A program made the position numbers and the translations under genes. 64,000 nt of DNA from Zasmidium citrigriseum (lineage: Eukaryota; Ascomycota; Dothideomycetes; Mycosphaerellales; Mycosphaerellaceae), in contig NHNW01000030.1 of assembly GCA_002786025.1 (NCBI GenBank), forward strand, positions 248,001-312,000, written 5' to 3'. The notes under the pieces are model-generated. The model was not told where the DNA came from. It saw only the letters and a program-made list of their open reading frames with translations, and searched no databases. This document shows positions 39,685 through 53,163 of this stretch, one piece after another (position 1 is the first letter of the stretch; every line of letters starts with the position of its first letter).

Positions 39685-41966
39685 TCAATGTCCGTTGATT
39701 CCGTTCGTCCCATTAGCAAGCCCATTGGTGCCATTCATAACACCAACCATCTTCCTCCCCATCCCACCCACAGCAGCCCCACCACCCTGCTGATCCAACT
39801 CCTCCTCAAACTCAACCTGAATTCTAATAACCTGCTCCAAAAGCCCACAACTAAGTCCCTCCCCCCTCCACTGCGCCAAACTCCTCGCCGTCCGTATAAC
39901 ATTCTTAATCTGCCGTCCATTAATCCCCGCCTCCGCAAGCCTCTCATACCCCCCCTCATCAACCCCCACAGCCCCCTTCTCTCTTTCCAAAAAGTTCCTC
40001 CAGATCCTCTTGCGTGAGTCGGCAGTGAGGTCGCTGTATTTCAGCGGAACGTGAATACGGGATTTCATCGCGTCGTCGAAACAGTCTACGCGGTTGGAGG
40101 TTAGGAAGAGGATGCCTTCGTAGTATTCCAGCACGCGGAGGAAGATGGAGACGAGGGAGTTGCGTTCCATGTCGTGGAGGGAGCGGCGCTCGAGGAAGAC
40201 GTCTGCTTCGTCGATGAGCAGGACGGCGCGCCAGGTGCTCGCCATGTCAAGGATGCGGGTGAGACGTTCGTCGAGAGAGCCGCTGTGGGTGCCGAGATCG
40301 CCGGAGGAGACCATATACAGTGGCCGTTTGCAGAACTCGGCCACGGTCTCGGCGGTGAGGGTTTTACCCACACCTGGCGGACCGTGGAGAACGAGGATGA
40401 GACCTTTGCCTTTGCCTTTGACGATGTCGTCGAAGGCGTTGCTGTCGCGTTGGGAGATGTGGTTGGCTACCAGGGCTTGGACTAGGTCTTTCTGGGTTTG
40501 AGGCAGGACGAGTTGGTCGAAGCAGTTGGGGTTCCAGCCGGCGGGTTGGAGGCGATCGATGAAGAATTCGAACCAGCGTTTCTCGGTGAAGGAGAAGCCG
40601 CGGACTGTGGCCGTTGCGAGGAGGAGTTGGTCGTTGGTGAGTGGATCGAGGTCGAGGCTGTTGTCGGGGACGAGGTCGAGAGTCTCGCCTCCGGTGTTCT
40701 CTTCGTCGTCTTCGTCGTAGTCATCGACCTGGATGCGGCGGCGCTTGCTGCGTTTCTCGGACTCGGATTTGAAGGGGTTGACGCTGTATGCGAGATTGGC
40801 GTTGAGGCGGTGGAAGGTCTTTGTATCGACGACCACACGTCCATCAACATTGAAGCGTGACATGCCACAACCAGTGTATTCGATGGCGACGCCTTGGTAG
40901 CGTTGGAAGTGCATGCCAGCGTATGCTTCCCAGCGCTTTCCTCGTGCAATGACTTCATCTTTCAGTGCCTCCTCGTTGGCGTGGTATGAGATAGGATACG
41001 CGGACAGATGCTGGATCTTCTCTGCGCCGGAGAAGGCTCCTACCATGCGACTCGCACCACGTGTACCAAAGTCTTCGCCGTCGAAGTCGACGTATTCAGA
41101 GTGGAGCATAAGGCCTGGTGGATCGCAAGAGTAGTTGTAGTTGGTGAGCTTGAAGCATCTATCCTGACCAAACACCGGCGCATAGATGATAGTGCCTGGG
41201 CGGAAGATGGTCCAGAGATGCTGGTAGCTGATGAGGCCTTGCTCAAGGAGGTTCTCAGTTTCTTCAATGGTATCCTTGAACTGTTCGTAGATGAAGTCGA
41301 GCAGGAGATTGACATGTTCCTTGGCTTCGCTCTCATCTTCCAGATCCTCGCCAGCCTTCTTCAACTCATCTTTGTAGTGGAAGAGAACTCGGTACGGGGC
41401 ATCAATGGTGATGTCCTTGGTTTGGAACGAGACACCAGGGAAAGAGCCGATAGTGTCACGGAGGATGTCCTTCAAATGCTGGCTGTTGATCTGCAGGGCG
41501 ATCTTCTGGACGTACTTGTTCGATGGATCAAGGTACCTCACCAGGCACATAGCGAACTTGCCCCACCAGTTGACCTGCTCGGGGATGTCCTCATCTTTGC
41601 AGAAACGAGGATGTCAGTCATCATCCATTCGATACTTGACATAACACACTCACCATCCGTAGTCTCGGTGAAATAGATCTGTCCCTTCTCGGTATGCTTG
41701 CGGTCAATATGCTTGAGCAAGGCCTGCATCGATCCCTCCTTGATCTCCTCAAGCTTCTTAGCCGTCTCCTCGTCGATATCCGGAATGTCGACGACATTGT
41801 TGTCAACATCAGACCTGCGTGGTGCGCGACCTCCCGTACTTTTGCGGGCGGTCTGAAGAGTTCTTGCCATCTCGGGATCTTTTGGAAGATAATCGGGATT
41901 GAGGTCAATGAGCAGGGAGGCGATGTCTTCGCTGTCTGAACGAGATAGTGTAGGAGCTCGACGCAT
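39685..41966 (-). CDS. AAA+ ATPase with fungal N-terminal DUF7025-type domain
   Basis: Complement of join(39685..41594,41654..41966), 740 aa; one 59-bp intron in phase. The N-terminal half contains the conserved fungal domain (for example RPGTIIYAPVFGQDRCFKL and HFQRYQGVAIEYTGCG). The C-terminal AAA+ module has Walker A HGPPGVGKTLTAE (about residue 510), Walker B LLIDEADVFLERR (about 564), sensor 1 LFLTSNRVDCFDDA and an arginine-finger region. An acidic linker with KRSKRRRIQVDDYDEDDEE resembles a nuclear localisation signal. The tail has NGTNG repeats. ATP-driven remodelling is inferred from the family; the client is unknown. Confidence 0.9.
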
Positions 41967-42531
41967 CGGAAAGAAGACTTCAAAACATGATAGAAAGGGG
42001 ATACTTATACATTCAAATCCTCAGGCTGCCTTCGTGCTATCGATAATAGAATCATCGCCACTCCGGTCAGGCAGCGTAGGCAACCTAGGAGGGGCGGGTG
42101 GAACCTTTCCATCTAGCCAATGACATGATGAGTCGAGTATGAGTCTGTGCCTCTCCAAGGCGATTGTGACCCATAGGCAGACGGGAACGTGCATTGTGAG
42201 CCTGTTCGGGAGGCATCACAGCAGGTCAAGATGACACAAGCGGTATCGAAGGATGCATAGCTCGTGTTGAGTCAGGTCGCCCTCTTATCGATAGCGCCCC
42301 CAGGCATCTGCACAGTGCACGTGCAACTTGAGATTAAGTGAATGAAATTCAGGCAGCAGAGGGGAGAGAAGATGAGCTCGAGCTCGACAAGAGAGCAAGA
42401 AGTGCGGCAGCGCCGGCCGCGCTCGGCCGGCTGTGGAGAAGCGCCCAACGTGCCTGTGCCACTTCACCTCTTCAACGCCCTCAACATTCGAGACATTATT
42501 TAAGCTCTAGACTACTATCGCAGTCTTTCAA
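41967..42531. promoter_or_regulatory. Divergent promoter of AAA+ ATPase and 2EXR-like gene
   Basis: 565 bp between divergent starts. It contains a GAGCTCGAGCTCG palindromic repeat (about 42373-42385) like the one upstream of the aldehyde dehydrogenase. No gene seen. Confidence 0.4.
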
Positions 42532-43353
42532 ATGCAGCATCGTCGCTTCATAAGAAGTTTCGAAAGATGTACAGGGGCGATAAGACATAGTGAAGAAGAA
42601 TGCCTTCCAAACGACGATCTTCGGCCGAGCGGTGAACGAGCACTCTTCCTAGAACTGCCTCGAGAACTGCGAGATCTGATATACGAACATCTCATAAACG
42701 AGCAAACGGAACCGCCAAAGAGTCCCAATAATGCCGGCGAACGTTTCCCTTGCTCGCCAACAACACCCGGAGCGATCATCTACGAATCGCGATCTCCCAA
42801 GCCCGCGCTCCTCCAATTGAAGCTGTGCAGTAGACAGATCTACGTCGAAGCCCACGACATATTGAGACGGCACATTCAGAATGATACTGGCCCAACGCAC
42901 CTGGACATAATGGTCAAAGGCTCCCACATCTGGCCAACCTGGACTCACCTCCCCCTAACACCACACCTCTCCCCCACAATCCACATAAACCTTCGAATCT
43001 TCTCGCCCACCGACTTCGGCAGCGAATTCAGCACAGGCGCCTACCGCGCCCTCTGGTCCCTCTTCAACCGCCTAATCTTCCGCGGCCCCTGCTTGATCCA
43101 CAACAAAGACCTCCGCACACCGCTGGAAGTCGGGCGGCTGCGGTTTGAGATTATATTATGTTTTCCGACGAGTGTGGATGATTTGTTTGGGACGTATAGG
43201 GATGTTTTTGAGAGGTTGGAGAAGTTGGCTTATGATAATGTGGGTTTGGGGAATGTGGGGACTATTGAGGCTTGTCTTGGGGCGGATAGAAGGGTTTGGA
43301 GGTTGAGGCAGTTACCCACGGGGCTCACATTTGCAAGTAGGATCAATGAGTGA
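42532..43353 (+). CDS. 2EXR/F-box-like protein, 273 aa
   Basis: Single exon. ALFLELPRELRDLIYEHLI is the 2EXR/F-box-like helix signature, followed by PALLQLKLCSRQIYVEAHDIL, the standard second motif of these fungal proteins. The rest is mixed alpha/beta without known catalytic motifs. Related in type to, but much longer than, the tandem pair at 13.9-14.9 kb. Codon usage flips abruptly at about 43130, from C-ending to T/G-ending codons, with the frame continuing uninterrupted. Function unknown. Confidence 0.8.
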   Translation: MQHRRFIRSFERCTGAIRHSEEECLPNDDLRPSGERALFLELPRELRDLIYEHLINEQTEPPKSPNNAGERFPCSPTTPGAIIYESRSPKPALLQLKLCSRQIYVEAHDILRRHIQNDTGPTHLDIMVKGSHIWPTWTHLPLTPHLSPTIHINLRIFSPTDFGSEFSTGAYRALWSLFNRLIFRGPCLIHNKDLRTPLEVGRLRFEIILCFPTSVDDLFGTYRDVFERLEKLAYDNVGLGNVGTIEACLGADRRVWRLRQLPTGLTFASRINE

Positions 43354-43606
43354 ATTGGAGGTTCCATCTGGGTGAGGTTTGGACGTTAGCTTCACTGTTT
43401 GAACTGGGTATAGACGACAATAGGAAGACCATTCAATGCGCTGAAGCTCACCTGTAGTATGAGAGTGAATGAGAAGCCCTGGTAGTATATGTTCGATGCC
43501 TCCACGTTGCCGCCGCGATGCCCTCTGAAATCTACGATCACTCAAGCCAACACCTGCCATACCGACCGCCATCTCCGTTTGCCAATCGCCAGCCAAGCCA
43601 AGGATC

Positions 43607-44355
43607 ATGGAGTCGGTACCTTTTGGAACGAGTGCTAACGGGGAGATATCGCAGGGACAGCAAGCAGGTGATCCTGCTCCATCACCATCAACACCGCCGG
43701 CAAGCGGCCAGCAGCCGCAGCAGCCTCACGCAGGTGGAGGGCCTCGCCCTACCACGCTGGACATGTACTCGGACGGTTCGCTCGTGCGCGGCCGCTACGC
43801 TGGCGCTGGGGTCGCTTACCAGGACCTCACCACGGGTCTTTGGCGTGGCAAAGCCATCAGCCTGGGTATGCTCGTTCACATCCAAGATGCGGAGATGTAT
43901 GGCTTCTTGGAAGCGCTGAGGTGGGCAGATACGCTCATCACGCAGCAGCAAGACCTCAGCGAGGTAAATTTCATCACCGTGTATACGGATAACCAGGACG
44001 TTGAGCGTGAATATGGCGTCGGGAACCTTATCCGCACCTATCAGCGCTCATCTGGTCGCTGGATGGCGTGCGAGGAGATCGACCAGAAGATCGCCGACCT
44101 CACGCAGAGGCGCATCACCGTTGCCGCCGCGAAAGTCGGAGGTGAGTCTTGTCCCTTTGAGGCGTGAAAGCTCATCTGCTAACGATCCCCGTAGGACATA
44201 CAGGTGACGCAGGCAATGATCATGCCGATAAGATGGCAAAGTACGCCGCGAACAAGGCGCTTCTTGCTGGGGATTGGGATCAAGTGAGGCGTTTCGACGA
44301 GCCCACGGCCCAAGAGGAGCAGAACGTCCGCGCAGCGGCTGCCATGTTAACTTGA
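43607..44355 (+). CDS. RNase H-fold protein
   Basis: join(43607..44141,44195..44355), 231 aa; 53-bp intron in phase. After a disordered Pro/Gln/Gly N-terminus (1-50) comes an RNase H domain. Its four acidic positions are visible: MYSDGSLV (D56), QDAEMYGFLEALRWAD (E96), VYTDNQDV (D128), and in exon 2 GHTGDAGNDHADKMAKYAANKA with the terminal aspartate. All are in the right order, so hydrolysis of RNA in RNA:DNA hybrids is chemically possible. The Y-S-D-G-S and G-H-x-G-x-x-G-N-x-x-A-D pattern is close to RNase H domains of non-LTR retrotransposons, but no reverse transcriptase lies nearby, so it may be a domesticated domain. Confidence 0.82.
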
Positions 44356-44738
44356 TCCAATCCCCGCGAAACGTCATCAAGCCATGACCTATCGAAGCAT
44401 CCATCGTTGGCATGGCCAGAGACTCGCAATGTTGGAGAAAAGGAAGCAGGAACAGCAGTGAAGTCGGGACCAAAGTCTGAAACCGCCGACCCAGGATCCC
44501 TGTCGCCCCGCCGACTGTAAACAAACAATCGCCCTCGCACCTCCCTTCGCACCACCACGACCGCCTACAATCTTCCCGTCGCAGGACACAGCGCCAACAG
44601 CATTCGAACACGCATCATACCAGATTTGACAGACTGCAGTGATAGAGCTGCATACCCTCGCAAACGCCCCAGAACCCAGCCCGCAACCCCTCATTCCCGA
44701 CACCCAAACCATCGCAATACATTTTGAAAGACGACGAC
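44356..44738. other. Intergenic
   Basis: 383 bp with a C/A-rich leader before the ATG at 44739; no feature recognised. Confidence 0.45.
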
Positions 44739-46776
44739 ATGGGGCGCATGACGCGCGCAAAAGCGAACGAAATCGCCGAGAAAATGCACATTGACGAAGA
44801 CGCCGTCCTGGATCTTTCGAGCGACGCTCAGGAGACCGCGAAGCTTACCACGCCCGAACCCGAAGAGCGCCCAGCACTGAGCGACATTGCCCCTAACAGC
44901 GGCAGCAGCAAGCGCAGCGACGACATGGACGTTGAAGATACGAAGCCAACGAAGGGCAAGAAAGGAGGCAAGAAGGGCACCAAAGCCAGCAAGAACACCA
45001 ACCCATTTGGAGACAGCACGTCCACACCCGTCGAGGAGCCGCTTGAGGTCATACCGGACGAGATCGAGTCGGTGCCGTCGCCGGCCAGCAGAGCAGCGTC
45101 GGACGATTTGATGAGAGATGAGCCAGAGCGTAAGTGTCTATGTATATCAACATCCGCTCCTCGAGGTCACATGACGCTAATGCAGGGGTGTGCTTGCAGT
45201 GGAGATGTCTCATTTGCCAGTACACGATATCAGACCGAAGTCACCACCATCGAGCGCCGTGCGTCTGACGAGAAGCCAGTTGAGGAAGGCACCTGATGCC
45301 GCAGAGCCAAAGTCGCTGGCAGAGGAGAAGCTGGTGATTGCGGATGCAAACGACAAGGCAAACGCTGGTATATTGCAAGCGGAAATTGAGGGTGGCGTCG
45401 ACTTGCTGGACCAAAACCAGGACTCCGCTGCATCTGATCAACACGAACCATCCTGCGACACAGAGGAGCCATTGCCTTCTCTCAATGCAGGAGACATGCC
45501 CAACTACCTCCAGACTCGCGAAGATTCGCCAATGACACCCTCCAGACGCCATGCCAGCACGCCATCCAGGAGCACTGCCGATGGAATGACGTCTGACACC
45601 TCAGACGATCAAAAGTCCTACGATCAGCTTGAAGCGGCCGCCGTCGAATCGCAGACTCCGCCCAGATCGACCAAGAAATCCGACGGTTCCATCTCTCCGG
45701 TCGACCCTCTGAACAATGCTGTTGAGAACGAGGCACCGTTTCCTCCGGACACTCAGGTAGAGGCCAAGGAGAAACCAAAGACCAAGAAGTCAGCACCAGT
45801 TGTTCGCACCACCAAGGCCAGCCAGGCTAGAATATCGATTGCACACGGCCCTAAAGACGCACCGAAGGCGCCATCATGGGGCAGACCCTCAATGGGAGCG
45901 TCGACGACGAGACGCATTACCTCGACGTCAAGTGGCAAGAATGGCAGCTCGATCGAAGAGGCACTTGCAGAGAAGAAGGAAGCGGTCATTCCTCATTCCA
46001 AACCCAGGCCAATCTCGATGTCGTTCCCAACTCCACCACCTCCACCAAAATCGACCAAGGCACCAACCAAGAGCAACTTCTCACTACCAGGAGAGCAGAT
46101 TGCCGCGAAGCTGAAAGCGGCCAGAGAGGCAAGGATGGCGAAGGAGGCCGAAGAACTTGAGAAGAGGAAGGCGTTCAAAGCCAGACCTGCTCCATCTTCA
46201 GCCAAGATTCCGAACGTCCGGCAAACCAGCACTAGCAAGGCGAGGGAGTCGCTGATGGGCGGAAAGCCGTTGGCATCATCTACCTCTGGTCCAATTCACA
46301 AGCGCGCGAATAGTGTCGCCACCACTACCAGACCAGCACCAGCAGTGAAGAAGTCATCCACCCCATCTCAGACGGTCTCCATCGGCAAGCGTCCTTCCAC
46401 AGCCATGGCCACCCTGAACAAACCTCTCTCCCGCCCATCAAGCGCCGGCAAACCTGTATCAAAACCCGCTTCAGCACGACCCTCTTCCGTCGTCGCCCGC
46501 CCAGCCAGCACCGTCCCAGGAGCCAAATCCAACGGCACATCCAAAGGTAAAGAAGTCTTCAGCCGCGCCGCGCAAGCCAAATCCGCCGCCGAAAAAGACA
46601 AGCGCGAAAAGGAAGAAGCAGCCAAGAAAGCCCGCATCGAAGCCGCTGAGCGAGGCCGTCAAGCCAGTCGTGAGTGGGCTGAGAAGCAACGTCTCCGGAA
46701 ACTGGGTCTCAAGCCTGATGCCATGAAGCCGAAGGAGAATGTTGAGCCTGAGGTGCCCTCTGCGGTTGAGGCGTAG
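44739..46776 (+). CDS. Large disordered/coiled-coil protein, uncharacterised
   Basis: join(44739..45129,45200..46776), 655 aa to the first stop. It starts MGRMTRAKANEIAEKMHIDED. The 70-bp intron uses the second of two possible acceptors (TGCTTGCAG), the only one that keeps the long frame. Acidic and Ser/Pro/Thr-rich disorder follows, then basic Ser/Pro-rich stretches (RPSSAGKPVSKPASARPSS). Two charged helices end the protein: EQIAAKLKAAREARMAKEAE and a Lys/Glu/Ala-rich coil ending ASREWAEKQRLRKLGLKP. The composition suggests a microtubule- or chromatin-associated protein, which is inference. After the TAG at 46774-46776 the same frame stays open for 103 more codons; see the next entry. Confidence 0.8.
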
Positions 46777-47088
46777 AATGCTGCTGTTCTTGCGCGGGGT
46801 GGTCTGGGCTTTTTGGAGTATGGTTTGGATGATAAGGAGGATGTGTTGAATGACCGGGAGCTCTGGGCGATTCCTGGATGTCACGAGATTGACGAATACG
46901 CCCGCTCGCAGGTTCAGGATCAAATCGACGACCTCATCGAAGAGTTCTATGCTGTTGATGGACACCGACCTCTGGAGAGCGAGTCTGTTTTGAAGGAACT
47001 GCCTTGCTTGAGAGTCTCTGCGCCTCCTCAAGCTAGAGATGTCGCGGTGCCGCCCAAGGTTGGACTGGCTTTCTTTGTTGTTGATTGA
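46777..47088 (+). other. In-frame coding continuation after TAG of the preceding gene
   Basis: Directly after the TAG, the same reading frame is open for 103 codons, ending in TGA at 47086-47088, and reads as protein. It contains GFLEYGLDDKEDVLNDREL, AIPGCHEIDEYARSQVQDQ, DDLIEEFYAVDGHRPLES and a hydrophobic end GLAFFVVD. Stop-codon readthrough, a recent nonsense change, or a missed splice over the TAG could explain it. There is no GT donor that removes only the TAG in phase within the last codons that I can see. Confidence 0.45.
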
Positions 47089-47339
47089 TTTGAAGATTTT
47101 TTTGTTTTGGTAGCGTTAACAGCGAGGGCGATTCATTAGTCGGGTTGGAGAGAGTTTACGCAGCAATGGGAAAGAGCACTGTCTGGACGAAGAAACGTAA
47201 CGTACGTAGTCAAACGACAGGAAATGAAGAATGATCGATCGTTAATTCGTTCCCTTTCGTACTGCTCAAACGACTGAGACTGCTGTTTTTTGAAATCTTC
47301 ACAGTTCCGAGGGTATAATAGAGACTGTCCTTCTCCTCC
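47089..47339. other. 3' region between convergent genes
   Basis: 251 bp, T-rich at 47091-47110. Contains 3' ends of the plus-strand gene and of the minus-strand dehydratase gene. Nothing else seen. Confidence 0.4.
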
Positions 47340-49514
<2,175 letters not shown>

Positions 49515-50987
49515 ATGGACCACCTGTGTGAACGCATTCTGCAGACGGCTGAACGTGAAGAGAGATTCGTTCCACGACCGTCTGAACTGCACTATATCAG
49601 GAACACCGAAGCATGTATGCACGTGAGATTCAGGAAAGCACCAAGCTTCCATATTCAAGGGCAAAACAGCATCTTACAAGGCCGTCGTGCCGTGAGACGA
49701 ATTCATAAACGAGAAGGTCCCTGAGGAATGGCTCTACGATCATTCAGGCCCCCAACATAACGAGACCAGAGGCTGCCTGAAGCTGGTGTTCAAGAAGTCA
49801 CGACCCTTCCATATGAGTGGCAAACCGGACAAACTCTCCTTTGCCGATGCTCCATCCGTGAGACGCATCTTCGACGAGCTGGAGCTACCCAAGACGTACT
49901 TCCACATCTCGAGCGGCACGCTCGTTCTCGCCCGGTCTCACATCACCCGCAACGAGGATGGTAGTCCGAGCAGCTACGAGTTCATCGCCCACTGTCCCTC
50001 CAAACAAGGCGACCGGGCTCTGGCACTGTCTCATTATCCGTCTACCCGTACGACATCCGCACACTGGAGCATTGACCATCGAATCGATTTGCGGAATCTG
50101 ATTTCAGAGCTCGGCGCCTTCCACAGCTACGCCTTTCACCCCATGCTCATCCCATGCACCATGTTCTCGGCCATCCTGCAACGGAATCTCGACCGCAGAA
50201 TAGCCGTCAAGAGCAAACTAAACACCCTCGAAGAGACGATCCGACTTGTAACCCAAAAGGCGGCGAAGACGAGCGACAAGGACTTCCAGGAGTTCGACTG
50301 GTACTTCAAACAACCTGGAGGGATGGAGACCATGTTTGATCTGCTCGAAAGTTGCCGGAGAGAGCAAGCTAGCCGGAAAGGGCGCTATCAGTACTGGCAG
50401 ATGCTATACAAAGCAATCCTGGAAGGTATCGATTACGCCGAAGACGCTCTCACCTATGTGCCGCGCGAAGAGTTTCGAAAAGCCCAAGGTGATCTGAAGC
50501 AATGGGTGGCAATTACATGGATGAAGTTTGAGAGCTTGATGGCGAGAGATGAGGATCACATTGCCAGAGTGAACGATGCCTCTGACATGGTGAGTACCGA
50601 TCTACCACAGCCTCTGGGTTGATCGCTAATATGTCACTCAGCTCTACAATCTCGTGCAACAACGAGATAGCCGCATCCAAGCCAGCTTGGCCCGAGCGAC
50701 ATAAAAGGACAGCGAGGATATGAAGTTCATTGCTTTGCTTGGCTCAGTCTTTCTACCGGCCATCTATGTTGCAGTATGATCCTATTCGACTCGACGATGA
50801 TTGATGCTGACTTGTCTCGCAGACGGTACTCGGCGTCGACAGATTCCAGTTCCTGCCAGGCCCACAGCTCTTCGGCGTGTACATGGGCATCACTATTCCT
50901 CTTATCGCCATCGTTGTTACGTTGTGTCTCCTGCAGCCCCGGTGGTCTGGCTGGCGACGGCAGTCTCGGATGAAACAACCTTCGTGA
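49515..50987 (+). pseudogene. CorA-like Mg2+ transporter-type gene interrupted by stops
   Basis: A coding stretch runs from about 49696 to 50589, then intron 50590..50641, exon 50642..50773, intron 50774..50820, exon 50823..50987. The protein has a soluble helical domain (FDELELPKTYFHISSGTLV, EEFDWYFKQPGG-type helices). A C-terminal part LYNLVQQRDSRIQASLARAT, then KDSEDMKFIALLGSVFLPAIY, then a second hydrophobic helix YMGITIPLIAIVVTLCLL, is the typical layout of fungal CorA-like proteins. Between T and K an in-frame TAA (50702-50704) interrupts the first membrane helix region. A TGA (49693-49695) and lack of an ATG interrupt the N-terminus; an ATG-started frame at 49515 is out of phase. Likely a pseudogene, or a strain-specific loss. 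Confidence 0.65.
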
Positions 50988-51964
50988 TCATCGTCAACTA
51001 AGCAGCTTTCTTCCCGAGTCGCGGTCAACTGCCAAGACGAAAGCAACGAAACTTTGATATACCGGCATGCCTATGCCACCTACCCGCATGATGCTATCTC
51101 CTGGGATAGCTGGGTGTCTGCAGGTCTTCGTCGGCGGCTTCAAGCTGACTTCGTGGAACTGCACATCAATCTCCAACGTTGACAAATCCCGTACGCCAAC
51201 CTGGAGTCAACACAGCTGCCTGCACATCGAGCAATGCCTTCGAAAATCTTCCGGCATTGACAGAAACAGCCAAGCACCACCACCGCAACAACACACCAGG
51301 TAGCAGGAACCATTGCGGAACCCATCAAAACCTGCCAGACTCAGCCACGAGACGCACTCGTGGCACCTCGACATTCAAGCACTCTTGACACTGCTCGGCG
51401 ACACGCTATCCAGGTCTTCCAGAAATACAACGAGTGCTTCTGTTATTTGGAAAAGCTCATGGGGTGAAGTCAGCGAGATTTAGCCTTCCTTGGCACATCC
51501 GGTATCCACATCTTGTTATCTTCGACGAATGCTGGCGTTGTTCATATCAGCTTCAAAGCAGACAAGATCGACAATGAAATCCTTCAAATATTCACGCTTG
51601 CTACGATTCGAGAGAGTAGTGGGTTCTGGTTGGTTCACGAACGTCTGGAGATGTTCTCCATGGGCAACCCCGGGTGTTTATCTCGACTTTGATCTTGGCG
51701 AGCATGGGGCGTTGGTTGATCGAAGGGTGATACGCTTGTGTTCGACCGCCAGCAAAACAAACGTGCCGTATTCGAATGGCTGCTCTGTTGAGTTGCGTCG
51801 GCGGCTGTGGTTTCATACCCGTGAGATGACGGGCGCCGAGGCCTGTCACTTACCATACAGCTCGTCGATGGTATAGAAGGACGTGGGTCCGCCCAATCTC
51901 ATCCCACATTACCTCTTGTACAACCTCAACTGTCCACGCGGGCCAACAAGGAAACACCGCAACC
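50988..51964. other. Intergenic
   Basis: 977 bp. Some short plus-strand frames look mildly protein-like but carry stops and no motif, so this may include further decayed coding sequence. It also holds the promoter of the formate/nitrite transporter. Confidence 0.35.
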
Positions 51965-53163
51965 ATGCAAGACCACATCCACGTCATCACCAACGCCTAC
52001 AGCCCGGCACAAACCATCGAACAAGTCGGCCGCAGCGGCGTCACGAAAGCCAACATGCGCATCGACAAGATCTTCATCTCGTCCGTCGTCGCAGGAATGC
52101 TGTTGGCCTTCGCTTGTGCGGTTTCTTTGAGCACGCAGACGGCTCCGTGGTATCAGGAGAATGCTCCTGGGTTGATTCGCATGATTGGGGCGGTGATTTT
52201 TCCGTTTGGGTTGGTGATGATTGTTGTTACGGGGGTTGATCTTTGTACGGGGAGTTTTATGGTATGTCTTCTTCCAAGAACAAACGAGAGAGAAGAGGAG
52301 ATGAAAGGCGGGGACGTGTCGACTGACTTACCTCTGCTCCCACATAGATTACCCTCGTCTCCGTCCTCCAACGCCGCCTCTCCGTCCCAAAGATGCTAAT
52401 GCACTGGTTCATAACTTTCTGGGGCAACCTCGCCGGTTCGCTCTTCGTCGTCGCCATCATAACCGGCTACGGCGGCGTCTTCAGCACGTCCCCCTACGAC
52501 ACCGAATCCATCACCTTCGCCAACAAAAAAGTTGTCACGCCGGGCTGGCATCAGATTTTCCTCCGGGGTATCGGGGCGAATTGGTTGGTGTGTATGGCGT
52601 GTTTTTTGGCTTTCATGGCCAGGGAGTACTTTTCGAAGGTGATTGCGATTTGGTGGCCGACTTTTGCGTTTGTGGCGCTTGGGTTGGATCATGTTGTTGC
52701 TAGTGAGTTGATTTTGAGGTTGGGTGGGGAGGGGTGAATGCTGATGTGGTTTGCAGATATGTTTTTTGTGCCGAATGCGATTTGGCAGAATGATCCTCAG
52801 ATCTCGGTGGGATATTATATCTGGAAGAGTATGATTCCGGCTTTGATTGGGAATATCATCGGTGGCGGGCTTTTCGTGGGTGTGGTGTATTGGTATCTGG
52901 TAAGTCTTCTTGACCAGCGCAGAGCATGCTGCGCGCAGGACGAACTGTTTCGAGGGATGACCGCTGACTGAGAGTAACAGCACCTGACCAACGAGCCACC
53001 CGTCGCCGTCGATGGAGTGTATTTCTCAACAGACAAGGAGCCTCTCCTGACCTTGGGTTCCAAACCATGGAGGAGTGGAGGCGGTCCTGGTCCCAGCGGA
53101 AACAACTCCCCACCGCGTGACGAGTCCGAAGAACGCAAGAAGAGCGCCGAGGCCATGGTGTAG
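51965..53163 (+). CDS. Formate/nitrite transporter (FNT) family channel
   Basis: join(51965..52261,52348..52702,52757..52899,52981..53163), 325 aa; introns of 86, 54 and 81 bp, all in phase. Six hydrophobic helices are seen: IFISSVVAGMLLAFACAVSL; LIRMIGAVIFPFGLVMIVVTG; FITFWGNLAGSLFVVAII; ANWLVCMACFLAFMA; VIAIWWPTFAFVALGLDHVV; LIGNIIGGGLFVGVVYWYL. The motifs DLCTGSFM, WGNLAGS and GLDHVVANMF(F) with NxxxGG are the FNT signatures around the central pore. The N-terminal N-A-Y-S-P-A-Q-T and a hydrophilic, Ser/Gly/Pro-rich tail complete it. It likely passes formate, nitrite or a related small anion across the plasma membrane. Confidence 0.94.
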
